Shown in pieces: positions 16,776 to 26,116 of a DNA stretch of 64,000 bases. Source of the DNA: DASXHY01 sp036272195 (GTDB taxonomy: Bacteria; Verrucomicrobiota; Verrucomicrobiia; Limisphaerales; DASXHY01); contig DATAZE010000010.1 of the NCBI GenBank assembly GCA_036272195.1, positions 1-64,000 of the forward strand. The letters are read 5' to 3'. Each line of letters opens with the position of its first letter. Within the stretch, counting starts at the first letter, position 1. A model generated the notes under the pieces. That model was not told the origin of the DNA, did no database searches, and was given only the letters and a program-made list of their open reading frames with translations. The translations under genes and the position numbers were made by a program.

Positions 16776-18074
16776 ATGAGCAGCGGCGATTTTTCAACCG
16801 AATCTGTGGACGAACGTGAGCTGGAGAGCAATCGCTCCTACGCGATTTTGCGCAACCGCGATCTGCGGCTGTATCTTTCCGGACGCCTCATCGCCGTCAT
16901 TGGCCAGCAGATGCTTGCCATCGCGATCGGCTGGGAACTTTTTTTCCGCACACATTCTCTGATGAAGCTCAGCTACGTCGGTTTGACACAGGTCGCGCCG
17001 ATGATTTTATTTACGCTGCCGGCGGGGCACGTGGCGGATAGTTACAATCGCAAACGAATCATTACTTTAATGACGCTGGTCGTGGCAATTTCAAGCCTCG
17101 GTCTGGCGATCATCTCAAAATATCAAGCGTCGATACTTTGGATGTATGCGTGCCTGTTTGTCAGCGCTGCCGCGCGGACGTTTCTGACGGCCGCGAGCGC
17201 TTCGTTTCTGCCATCGTTGGTCGAGCGGAAGGATTTGTCGCGCGCGGTCAATTGGAGCGCCACCACGTTTCAATTTTCATCCATCGTTGGCCCGGCAATT
17301 TTCAGCGGACTGATTTGGTTTGCCGGGCATAAGGCTTATCCGATTTACATCATCAACTTTTTCGCCGCGATCATCTTCTGCGTCATGATGACGCAAATCC
17401 ATACGCATCATGTGGTGGCAAATCGCGAGAAAATGTCGTTCAAAACCCTGTTGACCGGATTTAATTTTGTGTTCGCGAACAAAATCATTCTCGGAATCAT
17501 CTCCCTGGATATGTTCGCGGTGCTGCTCGGAGGCGCCACGGCTTTGCTGCCGGTTTACACCGAACTGATTTTGAAAGTCGGCCCGGAGTGGCTCGGCTTT
17601 CTGCAAATGGCTTTGCCGATTGGGTCATTCTTGTGCACGTTTATACTCGCGCATCGGCCGCCGATCCAGAAGGCCGGGCATTCGCTATTGTGGGCGGTCA
17701 CGGGCTTCGGAGTTGCCACGATAGGATTCGGCCTCTCTCGCTGGTTCTGGTTATCATTCTCGATGCTGTTTATTTGCGGCGTGGTGGATAACATCAGCGT
17801 CGTCGTGCGGCACACGCTGGTTCAATTGCTCACACCAGACGACAAACGGGGGCGCGTTTCAGCGGTGAACAATCTATTCATTGGCACTTCCAACGAGATG
17901 GGCGAATTCGAATCCGGTGCGGTCGCGCAACTCCTGGGCCCCGTAATCGGTAACAGCAGGTCTGTGGGTGCGGTGCTTTCCGTGGTCATCGGCGGATTTG
18001 GGACCATTGGAGTAGTGATCGCCATCGCGCTGATCTTTCCCCAGATTCGGAAATACGGGCGCCTGGACGCCTAA
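16776..18074 (+). CDS. MFS transporter, EntS-like (MFS_3)
   Basis: The 432-residue integral membrane protein has about 10-12 hydrophobic helices. It resembles the EntS/MFS_3 exporter group: AVIGQQMLAIAIGWELFF and GHVADSYNRKRIITLM near 85, the loop 2-3 motif with conserved Asp and basic residues, and later DNISVVVRHTLVQLLTPDD. Members export siderophores, drugs or macrolides. The substrate is unknown. It stands alone, 63 bases after the GGDEF gene and convergent with the small PH-like gene 2 bases after its stop. Confidence 0.85.
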   Translation: MSSGDFSTESVDERELESNRSYAILRNRDLRLYLSGRLIAVIGQQMLAIAIGWELFFRTHSLMKLSYVGLTQVAPMILFTLPAGHVADSYNRKRIITLMTLVVAISSLGLAIISKYQASILWMYACLFVSAAARTFLTAASASFLPSLVERKDLSRAVNWSATTFQFSSIVGPAIFSGLIWFAGHKAYPIYIINFFAAIIFCVMMTQIHTHHVVANREKMSFKTLLTGFNFVFANKIILGIISLDMFAVLLGGATALLPVYTELILKVGPEWLGFLQMALPIGSFLCTFILAHRPPIQKAGHSLLWAVTGFGVATIGFGLSRWFWLSFSMLFICGVVDNISVVVRHTLVQLLTPDDKRGRVSAVNNLFIGTSNEMGEFESGAVAQLLGPVIGNSRSVGAVLSVVIGGFGTIGVVIAIALIFPQIRKYGRLDA

Positions 18075-18076
18075 GA

Positions 18077-18394
18077 TTATTGTACCGCCGGATTCCGGGC
18101 GAATGCGGCCTGGTAGCCTTCGATCAATTCCTTGATGCGTTTCGCATCGGATTTCGTGTGACCGTGACTGGCCAACGGGTCTGAACCGCCGGAGGATTCA
18201 ATCAAAATGTCCGCCCAGACCAGCCCGGTCGTGATGTGGACAGACGCGACCTTGCTCATGCTGACGCTGATTTCATCGCGGCTGAACCATTTGCGCTTGT
18301 GCCGGGTCACAGCCTGCTCGTTTATTTCAATATAGGTCGGAAAAAGGAAGTTTCCCTTGGTCCAGCGGCTCGCTTTAAAAATTTCGGTTGGCAT
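18077..18394 (-). CDS. Small PH-like hypothetical protein
   Basis: The 105-residue protein starts MPTEIFKASRWTKGNFLFP. Alternating beta-strand segments (ITYI-like strands, KRKWFSRDEISVSMSKVASV) and a C-terminal helix (DAKRIKELIEGYQAAFA) resemble bacterial PH-like domains of unknown role. ATG 18394 is chosen over 18478 because the upstream residues look non-protein. It ends 2 bases from the convergent MFS stop. Function not recognised. Confidence 0.55.
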   Translation of the reverse strand: MPTEIFKASRWTKGNFLFPTYIEINEQAVTRHKRKWFSRDEISVSMSKVASVHITTGLVWADILIESSGGSDPLASHGHTKSDAKRIKELIEGYQAAFARNPAVQ

Positions 18395-18506
18395 GGTCGA
18401 AATGGCGACGGAACAGCCGTAAATAGCTCTCCTGCCGCCTCCTTCCAGTACCGTAGGGGATAAACCGTCGCCCGGCAATGCGGGAATAACCCTTGTTGAT
18501 ACTTTT

Positions 18507-18535
18507 TTTACACGTTCCGGCCCTCTATTGATTTT
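18507..18535 (+). promoter_or_regulatory. Weak candidate promoter of the kdp operon
   Basis: TTTACA at 18507-18512 and GATTTT at 18530-18535 are 17 bases apart, 32 bases before the first small ORF. The match is weak. The gap between the PH-like gene and the kdp operon is too short for a ydaO-type riboswitch. Confidence 0.25.
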
Positions 18536-18567
18536 CGCGCCACGGATTCTCCGCGTAAATAGCTACT

Positions 18568-18651
18568 ATGACAGATGCAATTTATATCGGAATCGTGATT
18601 GCCTTCTTCGTCATCAGCGAGCTCTACGCTCACGGATGCGAAAAGCTCTAG
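18568..18651 (+). CDS. 27-residue membrane peptide preceding kdpF
   Basis: A short ORF of 27 codons starts MTDAIYIGIVIAFFVISEL and ends HGCEKL. It is one hydrophobic transmembrane helix with a charged C-terminal end. It ends 6 bases before kdpF and has the same length as KdpF but a different sequence. The position, the helix and the tight spacing suggest a real subunit or regulator of the Kdp complex. I believe similar peptides with a C-E-K/R-L ending occur before kdpF in other phyla, but I cannot verify this here. Confidence 0.6.
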   Translation: MTDAIYIGIVIAFFVISELYAHGCEKL

Positions 18652-18657
18652 GAATTT

Positions 18658-18741
18658 ATGGAAAACCTCATTGTTGGAGTGATAGCCCTGGCTTTATTCG
18701 CGTACCTGGTGTTCGCGATGCTCAAGCCGGAGAAATTTTAG
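18658..18741 (+). CDS. kdpF: KdpF subunit of the K+-transporting ATPase
   Basis: KdpF is a one-helix peptide that stabilises the KdpABC complex in the inner membrane. The 27-residue product starts MENLIVGVIALALFAYLVF and ends MLKPEKF, with the typical YLV(F/Y)A(M/L)L.PEKF ending. It lies 11 bases before kdpA, as in other kdp operons. Too short for most gene finders. Confidence 0.88.
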   Translation: MENLIVGVIALALFAYLVFAMLKPEKF

Positions 18742-18752
18742 CCGCCTGAACT

Positions 18753-20564
18753 ATGCAAACTTCCGGTTGGATTCAACTTGGCCTGTTCGTCGCCGCGCTG
18801 GCGCTGGTGGCGAAACCGATGGGCCTGTATCTCACGCAGGTGCTGGATGGCAATGGTAAAACCTGGCTCGACCCAATCATCCGGCCCTTCGAACGGCTCA
18901 CCTATCGCCTCATGGGCGTACGCGCGGACGAGGAACATGATTGGCGCAGGTACACCTGGGCCATGCTGTTGTTCAGCATGGTGAGCTGCATTTTCACTTA
19001 CGTGATCCTTCGATTGCAGGACAAACTGCCTTTTCAATCACTGTTGAATCCGCAAGGCCTCTCCGGGCTGTCGCCGGACCTCGCGTTCAACACCGCAGTC
19101 AGCTTTACCACCAATACCAATTGGCAGAGTTACAGCGGTGAATCCACCATGTCTTATTTCTCCCAAATGGTGGCGCTGACGATTCACAATTTCGTCTCGG
19201 CTGCCACAGGCATCGCCCTGGCGGCGGCGCTGGTGCGCGGGATTGCGCGGCACTCGACACGGTTGCTCGGCAATTTCTGGGTGGATCTCGTCCGTGTCAC
19301 CTATTATTTGCTGCTGCCGATTTGCCTGGTGTTTGCACTGTTTCTCGTTTCGCAGGGCATGATCCAGAACTTCAAGCCTTACACAAAGGCAAAGCTGGTT
19401 GAGCCGATGAAAATATCTGTCGCTAAAAACGACAAGGATGGGAAACCCGTGCTCGACAAGGACGGCAAGCCGGTGATGGAAGACCAGATGGTCGAGGAAC
19501 AAACGATCGTGCAAGGCCCGATGGCGTCACAGGTCGCCATTAAAATGCTCGGCACGAACGGCGGCGGTTACGCGAATGCAAACGCGGCCCATCCATTCGA
19601 AAATCCAACGCCGCTCTCGAATTTCATCCAGATGCTCTCGATCTTCGCCATCGGCAGCGGGCTGACGTATTACCTCGGCCGCATGGTCAAAAACCAGAAG
19701 CATGGCTGGGCGGTGTGGGCGACAATGGCGATTTTGTTCCTGGGCGGAACGTTGCTTTGTTGGTGGGCGGAAGCGAAGGGGAACCCCATCCATCAACACC
19801 TGGGGGTGATCGTGGCCGACGGCAACATGGAAGGCAAAGAGGTTCGCTTCGGCCTCTTCAATTCCGCGTTGTTCGCCACGATCACCACCGACGCCTCCTG
19901 CGGCGCAGTGAATGCGATGCACGATTCCTTCACGGCGTTGGGTGGTTTCGTGCCGCTGTTCAATATTCAGCTGGGCGAAATCATTTTCGGCGGCGTAGGC
20001 GCGGGACTATATGGGATGCTCGTTTTTGTGGTGCTGGCTGTTTTCATCGCGGGCCTGATGGTGGGCCGCACGCCGGAATATCTCGGCAAGAAAATTCAAT
20101 CGTTCGATGTGAAAATGGCGATGCTCGCGCTCCTCATTCTCGCAATTGACATCCTCGCGTTCTCCGCCTGGGCCGCCGTCAGCAAATGGGGATTGGCCGG
20201 CCTCAATAACACCGGGCCTCATGGCTTGAGTGAAATCCTTTATGCATTCAGCTCTGCTACCGGCAACAACGGCAGCGCATTTGCCGGTCTCACCGCCAAC
20301 ACGCCCTGGTATAACACGACGCTGGGTGTCGGGATGCTCGTCGGGCGTTTCCTGATGATCATACCGATCATGGCGATGGCCGGTTCGATGGCGCAGAAAA
20401 AACTTGTCCCCGCGAGTGCCGGCACGTTCCCAGTTTCCGGCGGCACATTCGTGATCCTGTTGCTCGGCACGGTGCTCCTCGTGGGAGCACTGAACTTTCT
20501 TCCTGCGCTGGCGCTCGGACCGATTGTCGAACATTTCGTGATGTTGAAGGGAACACTGTTTTAA
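18753..20564 (+). CDS. kdpA: K+-transporting ATPase subunit A
   Basis: KdpA is the potassium-channel-like subunit of the Kdp pump. At 603 residues it exceeds the usual ~560. All four selectivity-filter loops are visible: TTNTNWQSYSGE, GTNGGGYANANAAHPF (Tyr where Phe is usual), SCGAVNAMHDSF and NNGSAFAGL. The extra length lies partly in a hydrophilic stretch at ~220-245 with two DKDGKPV repeats, just before the second filter loop. It is followed by kdpB after 16 bases. Expression is presumably induced by low K+ through KdpDE, encoded downstream. Confidence 0.97.
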   Translation: MQTSGWIQLGLFVAALALVAKPMGLYLTQVLDGNGKTWLDPIIRPFERLTYRLMGVRADEEHDWRRYTWAMLLFSMVSCIFTYVILRLQDKLPFQSLLNPQGLSGLSPDLAFNTAVSFTTNTNWQSYSGESTMSYFSQMVALTIHNFVSAATGIALAAALVRGIARHSTRLLGNFWVDLVRVTYYLLLPICLVFALFLVSQGMIQNFKPYTKAKLVEPMKISVAKNDKDGKPVLDKDGKPVMEDQMVEEQTIVQGPMASQVAIKMLGTNGGGYANANAAHPFENPTPLSNFIQMLSIFAIGSGLTYYLGRMVKNQKHGWAVWATMAILFLGGTLLCWWAEAKGNPIHQHLGVIVADGNMEGKEVRFGLFNSALFATITTDASCGAVNAMHDSFTALGGFVPLFNIQLGEIIFGGVGAGLYGMLVFVVLAVFIAGLMVGRTPEYLGKKIQSFDVKMAMLALLILAIDILAFSAWAAVSKWGLAGLNNTGPHGLSEILYAFSSATGNNGSAFAGLTANTPWYNTTLGVGMLVGRFLMIIPIMAMAGSMAQKKLVPASAGTFPVSGGTFVILLLGTVLLVGALNFLPALALGPIVEHFVMLKGTLF

Positions 20565-20580
20565 TAATCAAACGCATTTT

Positions 20581-22623
20581 ATGACTCACAAAACTCCTTC
20601 GTTGTTTGACTGGAAAATTGCCGGGCCGGCGATTGGCGACGCTTTCAAAAAGCTCGACCCACGCCTGATGATCAAAAACCCAGTCATGTTCGTGACCATG
20701 GTCGGTGCGGCACTGACGACGGCCGGAATCTTCACTTCATCCGCCGGCCTGCGCAGTTTCGTAACGCAGCTCGCCATATGGCTGTGGTTCACGGTTCTGT
20801 TTGCCAATTTCGCTGAAGCCATGGCCGAAGGGCGCGGCAAAGCCCAGGCGCAGGCGCTCCGCAAAACGCGCGTGCAAACCACCACGCGCCGAGTTAAAAA
20901 TAACAGCACGGAAGAAGTCAACGCCACCGAACTCCGCAAAGGTGACGTGGTCGTCGTGCGCGCCGGCGAAATCATTCCCGCGGACGGCGATGTTATCGAA
21001 GGCGCGGCCACGGTGGATGAATCAGCCATCACGGGCGAATCCGCGCCGGTCATCCGCGAAAGCGGCGGCGACCGCAGCGCCGTCACCGGCGGCACGCGTG
21101 TGTTGTCGGACGAAATCAAAATCCGGGTTTCCATCAATCCCGGCGAAGGTTTCCTGGACCGCATGATTTCGCTCGTGGAAGGCGCAAAACGCCAGAAAAC
21201 GCCTAACGAAATCGCGCTCACGATTCTGCTCTCGGCCCTTACTGTGATCTTCCTGCTGGTCTGTGTCACGTTGAAGCCTTTCGGCATTTATTCGGCCACG
21301 GACTTTTCGGTGCCAGTACTGATTGCGTTGCTCGTGTGTTTGATTCCCACGACCATAGGCGGCCTCTTGAGCGCCATCGGCATCGCCGGCATGGATCGCC
21401 TGCTACAACACAACGTGCTCGCGATGAGTGGTCGCGCGGTCGAAGCCTCGGGCGACGTGGACGTGCTCCTGCTCGACAAGACCGGCACCATCACGCTGGG
21501 CAACCGCCAGGCCGCGGATTTTCTGCCCGCGCCGGGCGTCAATGTCGACCGCCTCGCGAGTGCCGCCCAGCTTTCGTCGCTCGCCGATGAAACGCCTGAG
21601 GGCCGGAGCATCGTGGTTTTGGCCAAGGAACGATTCAACATTCGCGGGCGCGAGGTTGTTTCTCCGCCGGCGCATTTCATTCCGTTCACCGCACAGACGC
21701 GGATGAGCGGGGTGGACATTCCCGCGGTGAATGGGCATCCCGCACAAAGCATTCGTAAAGGCGCAGCGGAAGCCATCCGCGCTCACGTGGAAAAAGAGGG
21801 CGGACAATTCGCGCCGACCGTGACTCAAGCCGTGGAAAGCATCTCGCGCTCGGGCGGCACGCCGCTGGTTGTGTCCGAGGGACGCGACGTGCTCGGCGTG
21901 GTGCACCTTAAAGACATCGTCAAAGGCGGCATCAAGGAGCGTTTTGCGCAGCTCCGTAAAATGGGAATCAAAACGGTAATGATCACCGGCGACAACAAGC
22001 TGACGGCATCGGCCATTGCGGTGGAGGCGGGCGTCGATGATTTTCTCGCGGAAGCAAAACCCGAAGACAAACTCGCGCTCATCCGTCGCGAACAAAACGG
22101 CGGACGGATGGTGGCGATGATTGGTGACGGCACCAACGACGCCCCTGCCCTCGCCCAGGCGGACGTCGGCGTGGCCATGAACACCGGCACACAAGCCGCC
22201 AAGGAAGCAGGCAACATGGTGGACCTCGATTCGAACCCGACCAAGCTCATCGAGATCATCGAAATTGGAAAGCAACTGCTCATCACGCGCGGTTCACTCA
22301 CCACGTTCAGCATCGCGAACGACGTGGCGAAATATTTCGCGATTATTCCCGCGATGTTAATGGGGACGTTCCCGGCGATCGCTCCGCTGAACATCATGCG
22401 CCTGCACAGTCCGACCAGCGCCATCCTGAGCGCGGTTATTTTCAACGCCCTCATCATCGTCGCATTGATTCCGCTGGCCTTGCGCGGTGTTAAATTCAAA
22501 CCCATCGGCGCACTGGCCATTTTACAACGCAACCTGCTCATCTACGGCGGTGGCGGCGTGCTGTTGCCGTTCATTGGCATCAAGCTCATCGACGTTATCA
22601 TCGCGGCACTCCATCTCGTTTAA
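20581..22623 (+). CDS. kdpB: K+-transporting ATPase subunit B (P-type ATPase)
   Basis: KdpB is the catalytic P-type ATPase subunit that hydrolyses ATP. It has 680 residues, the normal length. Motifs in order: ITGESAPV (actuator, ~147), the phosphorylation site LLDKTGTITLGN with Asp near 299, and MIGDGTNDAPALAQADVG near 517. Membrane segments lie before the actuator, around PTTIGGLLSAIGIAG and at the C-terminus. kdpC begins 4 bases after its stop. Confidence 0.98.
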   Translation: MTHKTPSLFDWKIAGPAIGDAFKKLDPRLMIKNPVMFVTMVGAALTTAGIFTSSAGLRSFVTQLAIWLWFTVLFANFAEAMAEGRGKAQAQALRKTRVQTTTRRVKNNSTEEVNATELRKGDVVVVRAGEIIPADGDVIEGAATVDESAITGESAPVIRESGGDRSAVTGGTRVLSDEIKIRVSINPGEGFLDRMISLVEGAKRQKTPNEIALTILLSALTVIFLLVCVTLKPFGIYSATDFSVPVLIALLVCLIPTTIGGLLSAIGIAGMDRLLQHNVLAMSGRAVEASGDVDVLLLDKTGTITLGNRQAADFLPAPGVNVDRLASAAQLSSLADETPEGRSIVVLAKERFNIRGREVVSPPAHFIPFTAQTRMSGVDIPAVNGHPAQSIRKGAAEAIRAHVEKEGGQFAPTVTQAVESISRSGGTPLVVSEGRDVLGVVHLKDIVKGGIKERFAQLRKMGIKTVMITGDNKLTASAIAVEAGVDDFLAEAKPEDKLALIRREQNGGRMVAMIGDGTNDAPALAQADVGVAMNTGTQAAKEAGNMVDLDSNPTKLIEIIEIGKQLLITRGSLTTFSIANDVAKYFAIIPAMLMGTFPAIAPLNIMRLHSPTSAILSAVIFNALIIVALIPLALRGVKFKPIGALAILQRNLLIYGGGGVLLPFIGIKLIDVIIAALHLV

Positions 22624-22627
22624 TTTT

Positions 22628-23221
22628 ATGAAAAGATTATTTACGGAATTGCGCGGCGCCATTATGGCGACCCTGGTTCTCACGATCGTTTGCTGCGGCA
22701 TCTATCCGGTGGTGGTCTTCGGCATTTCGCAAGTCTTGTTCCACAACAAGGCGAACGGAAGCCTGATTGCGGATTCCACCGGGACTATTCGCGGCTCAAG
22801 GCTCCTGGGCCAGCAATTTACCGCGGACAAATATTTTCATTCCCGGCCTTCGGCGGCGGGCAACGGTTACGACGCCACCAGTTCAGGCGGAAGCAATCTG
22901 GGACCGACTTCCAAAAAACTCGCTGATTCCATCGCGCAAAATATCGCCGACTATCGGGCGCAAAACGGCCTGGGCACGAATGATGCGGTCCCCGCTGACG
23001 CCGTGACCGCATCAGGTAGCGGCCTGGATCCGCACATCAGCATGCACAATGCCGAACTCCAGGCGTCACGCGTGGCCAAAGCCCGCAATTTGCCGGCGGA
23101 GAAAGTTCTCGCGCTCGTGCACGCAAACACCGACGGCCCCGATCTCGGCATCCTTGGCGAAGCCGGTGTGAATGTTCTGACGCTGAACCTCGCGTTGGAC
23201 GGAACCGCGAGCACCAAATGA
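22628..23221 (+). CDS. kdpC: K+-transporting ATPase subunit C
   Basis: KdpC is a periplasmic subunit anchored by one helix that assists K+ binding and ATP affinity. The 197 residues are normal. The N-terminal helix (IMATLVLTIVCCGIYPVVVF) is followed by conserved GSRLLGQQF, YFHSRPSAAGNGYDATSSGG and the C-terminal VNVLTLNLAL. ATG 22628 is chosen because it starts MKRLFTELRGA, the family N-terminus; an earlier in-frame ATG lies inside kdpB. Confidence 0.97.
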   Translation: MKRLFTELRGAIMATLVLTIVCCGIYPVVVFGISQVLFHNKANGSLIADSTGTIRGSRLLGQQFTADKYFHSRPSAAGNGYDATSSGGSNLGPTSKKLADSIAQNIADYRAQNGLGTNDAVPADAVTASGSGLDPHISMHNAELQASRVAKARNLPAEKVLALVHANTDGPDLGILGEAGVNVLTLNLALDGTASTK

Positions 23222-23222
23222 A

Positions 23223-23402
23223 ATGAACTCGTTCGTTATCATCTTCCTGCCCTGCGGCGAAGTGCTCCGCGATGTGAAGGCCGCGTTTCACAACCAGGTT
23301 GATCTGCCGGACGCCGTCGAAAAACCGGCGATCGCTCCCACCCGCACGATTAAAGACGCGGAGCAGTTACCACTGTGGAGATGGTTCATCTCTCCAAAAT
23401 GA
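23223..23402 (+). CDS. Possible 59-residue small protein between kdpC and kdpD
   Basis: A short ORF starts MNSFVIIFLPCGEVLRDV and ends RWFISPK, one base after the kdpC stop and 53 bases before kdpD. It has no obvious membrane helix and one cysteine. The tight linkage to kdpC supports translation, but the sequence is not one I recognise and chance remains possible. Confidence 0.35.
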   Translation: MNSFVIIFLPCGEVLRDVKAAFHNQVDLPDAVEKPAIAPTRTIKDAEQLPLWRWFISPK

Positions 23403-23455
23403 ATCGGAAATTATATTTAGGCTGAATTTGCAGCCAGAATGGTTAAGCTAAACTC

Positions 23456-26116
23456 ATGACTGAGCCGTCGCGCCCCAGTCCGGATGCGTTGCTGGCCGCG
23501 CTTCAAAGCGATGCCGCGCAGGGAAAGCGCGGCCGCCTGAAGGTTTTTCTCGGCATGTGCCCGGGCGTCGGCAAGACCTACGCCATGCTGGAAGCCGCGC
23601 AACGCGAGTTGAAAGCCGGCCGCGACCTCATCGTCGGCTACGTGGAAACACACGGGCGCACCGAGACTTCCGCCCTGGTTACCGGGTTGACCATCACGCC
23701 GCGCAAACAAATCGAATATCGCGGCATTATGATCGAGGAAATGGACATCGATGCCGTCCTTACCCGCCGTCCGCAGCTCGCGCTGGTGGATGAACTCGCG
23801 CATACCAACACCCCCGGCTCGCGCCATCCCAAACGCTGGCAGGACGTGCAGGAATTACTGGATGCGGGAATCGACGTTTTCACGACGTGCAATGTGCAGC
23901 ACATCGAAAGCCGCGCCGACACCGTGCGGCAGATTACCGGCGCGGAAATCCGGGAGACGGTTCCCGATAGCGTGCTCGACACGGCGGAAATTGAGCTGAT
24001 CGATTTGCCCCCGGCGGAATTGTTGCAGCGAATGGGTGAGGGAAAAGTTTACGTGCCTGAGCGCGCCACGGCAGCTGCGAAAAATTTCTTCCGCGAATCC
24101 AATCTCACCGCGTTGCGTGAACTGGCGCTTCGGCTTGTGGCGGATCACGTGGGCGAAGAGACGCAGGAATTTCACCGTACACAATCAGACTCCGGCCCGT
24201 GGAAAACCGGGCACCGGCTGCTCGTAGCTGTCAGTGCCAGTCCGTTTTCCGAACCACTCATCCGCTGGACGCGCCGCATGGCCGACAGTTTGAAATGTCC
24301 GTGGATGGCCGTGCATGTAGAAAGCTCGCGGGTTCCGGGGGAGGACGAGAAAGCACGCCTGGAAAAAAATCTCGCGCTCGCGCGAACACTCGGCGCTGAG
24401 GTAATCGCGACGAGCGACGAAGACCTTGCGCGCGGCCTGCTGCGCATTGCGCGCCAGCAAAACATTTCGCAGATCGTCGTCGGAAAACCCAACGCGTCCA
24501 ATTGGCTGGAGTGGCTGCGCGCCGGACGATTGTTGCGGCAGCTCACGCGGGACAGCGGCAACATTGATTTGCATGTGGTGCGCGCGGAAAAAACCGGCGC
24601 GCCGGAAACAAAATCACCCCGTCGCTGGCTGCCACAATCCGGTTGGCAGCAATACGCCACGGTCCTGGGAGTCATCGCCGGCGTCGCCCTGCTGAACGTG
24701 ATCGTGGATCCGAGCTTCAGCGCCCCGCGAGTGCCCGGGCTGATTTTTCTGCTCACGGTCGTGTTGCTCGCTCTCTTTCTCGGCCGTGGCCCGGTACTGT
24801 TGGCGGGCGCGCTGAGCGCATTGGTCTGGAATTATTTCTTTTTGCCGCCCCGCCACACGTTCGTCATCGGCAGTATGGAGGACGCGATTCTGTTCGGGCT
24901 TTATTTCGCGGTCGCCATCGTGCTGGGGCAATTGGTCGCCCGGATTCGCGCGCAGGAACTGGCGGAACGACACCGTGAAGAGCGCGCTGCCGCGCTGTAT
25001 CAATTGAGCCGCGAACTCGCGCAGGCGGGCACGCGCGACGAGGTGGTGTGGCAACTCACCGGCGAGGTCAACCGCATCTTCCGCACGCCCGCCGCCATTT
25101 TGTTACCCGGCAAAACCGGGTTGGCGGCGCATCCGGACAGTCCGCTGCCTTTGACAGAAAAAGAACTAAACGTGGCGGAATGGGCGTACCGGCATCGGCA
25201 GGCGGCAGGTCGTTTCACGGACAATCTGCCGGGCGCCGAGGCACTTCATCTGCCGCTGGCCACCGAACGCGCCGTGTTGGGCGTGCTTTCGGTGAATCCG
25301 CCGGACCGAACGTTGAGCTTGTCGCAGCGGGATTTGCTCGAGGCGTACGCACGGCAGGCGGCGCTGGTTTTGGATCGTATTGCGCTGCGCGCGGCCGCTG
25401 AGCAGAGCAAACTGGTCGCGGAATCGGAGCGGCTCAGCAACGCGCTGCTGAATTCCATTTCACACGAATTGCGCACACCGCTCGCGGCCATCACCAGCGC
25501 GACCAATTCGCTGGTGGATGCCAAAAACGGCGAACTGCAACGCGCCATGGTTGGCGAAATTCAGGAAGCGGCGGCGCGGTTAAACCGGCTGGTGGGGAAT
25601 TTGCTCGATGTGACGCGGCTTGAATCGGGCCACGTGCAGGCCAAACTGGAGTGGTGCGACATTGGCGACATCATCCAGACCACGGTCCGCGCGCTCGACC
25701 GGGAACTTGCCGCGCGCACAGTGAAGCTGGAAGTGGCGAAGCTGCCGCTGGCGCGCCTCGATTTTACTCTGATGCAACAGGCACTCTCCAATCTGCTGCT
25801 CAATGCGGTGATGCACACGCCGCCGCGGACAGCGATTTTGGTGCAGGCCTACGCGGACGGAAAAGACGTCGTGCTGCGCGTGAGCGATGACGGCCCAGGA
25901 TTACCAGCGGACCTCGCCCCGCGGGTATTCGATAAATTTGTTCGTGCGCCGAATGCGCCGCCCGGCGGCAGCGGTCTCGGCCTGGCGATTGTGAAAGGTT
26001 TTGTGGAAGCGCAGGGCGGGCGCATCACCGCCGAAAATAAATTGAGCGGCGGCGCGGTTTTCACCATTCGCCTGCCGCAATCCGAAGCGCCCCCCCCGCT
26101 GCCAAATCTCGCATGA
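23456..26116 (+). CDS. kdpD: KdpD sensor histidine kinase
   Basis: KdpD is the membrane sensor kinase for potassium limitation and turgor. Its 886 residues match the family. Domains in order: KdpD-specific domain with Walker A GMCPGVGKTYAMLEA (~30-45), a Usp-like region (~245-370), the DUF4118 four-helix membrane segment (~400-500), GAF (~515-640), HisKA with phospho-acceptor His in NSISHELRTPLAAI (~668) and HATPase (DDGPGLP and GLGLAIVKGF). The Walker motif is intact. Its stop overlaps the kdpE start (ATGA), which couples them. Confidence 0.97.
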   Translation: MTEPSRPSPDALLAALQSDAAQGKRGRLKVFLGMCPGVGKTYAMLEAAQRELKAGRDLIVGYVETHGRTETSALVTGLTITPRKQIEYRGIMIEEMDIDAVLTRRPQLALVDELAHTNTPGSRHPKRWQDVQELLDAGIDVFTTCNVQHIESRADTVRQITGAEIRETVPDSVLDTAEIELIDLPPAELLQRMGEGKVYVPERATAAAKNFFRESNLTALRELALRLVADHVGEETQEFHRTQSDSGPWKTGHRLLVAVSASPFSEPLIRWTRRMADSLKCPWMAVHVESSRVPGEDEKARLEKNLALARTLGAEVIATSDEDLARGLLRIARQQNISQIVVGKPNASNWLEWLRAGRLLRQLTRDSGNIDLHVVRAEKTGAPETKSPRRWLPQSGWQQYATVLGVIAGVALLNVIVDPSFSAPRVPGLIFLLTVVLLALFLGRGPVLLAGALSALVWNYFFLPPRHTFVIGSMEDAILFGLYFAVAIVLGQLVARIRAQELAERHREERAAALYQLSRELAQAGTRDEVVWQLTGEVNRIFRTPAAILLPGKTGLAAHPDSPLPLTEKELNVAEWAYRHRQAAGRFTDNLPGAEALHLPLATERAVLGVLSVNPPDRTLSLSQRDLLEAYARQAALVLDRIALRAAAEQSKLVAESERLSNALLNSISHELRTPLAAITSATNSLVDAKNGELQRAMVGEIQEAAARLNRLVGNLLDVTRLESGHVQAKLEWCDIGDIIQTTVRALDRELAARTVKLEVAKLPLARLDFTLMQQALSNLLLNAVMHTPPRTAILVQAYADGKDVVLRVSDDGPGLPADLAPRVFDKFVRAPNAPPGGSGLGLAIVKGFVEAQGGRITAENKLSGGAVFTIRLPQSEAPPPLPNLA

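Noticed and set aside
18479..18567. ydaO/c-di-AMP riboswitch before kdp
   Set aside because: The gap is under 100 bases and I see no conserved paired core; the riboswitch is longer.
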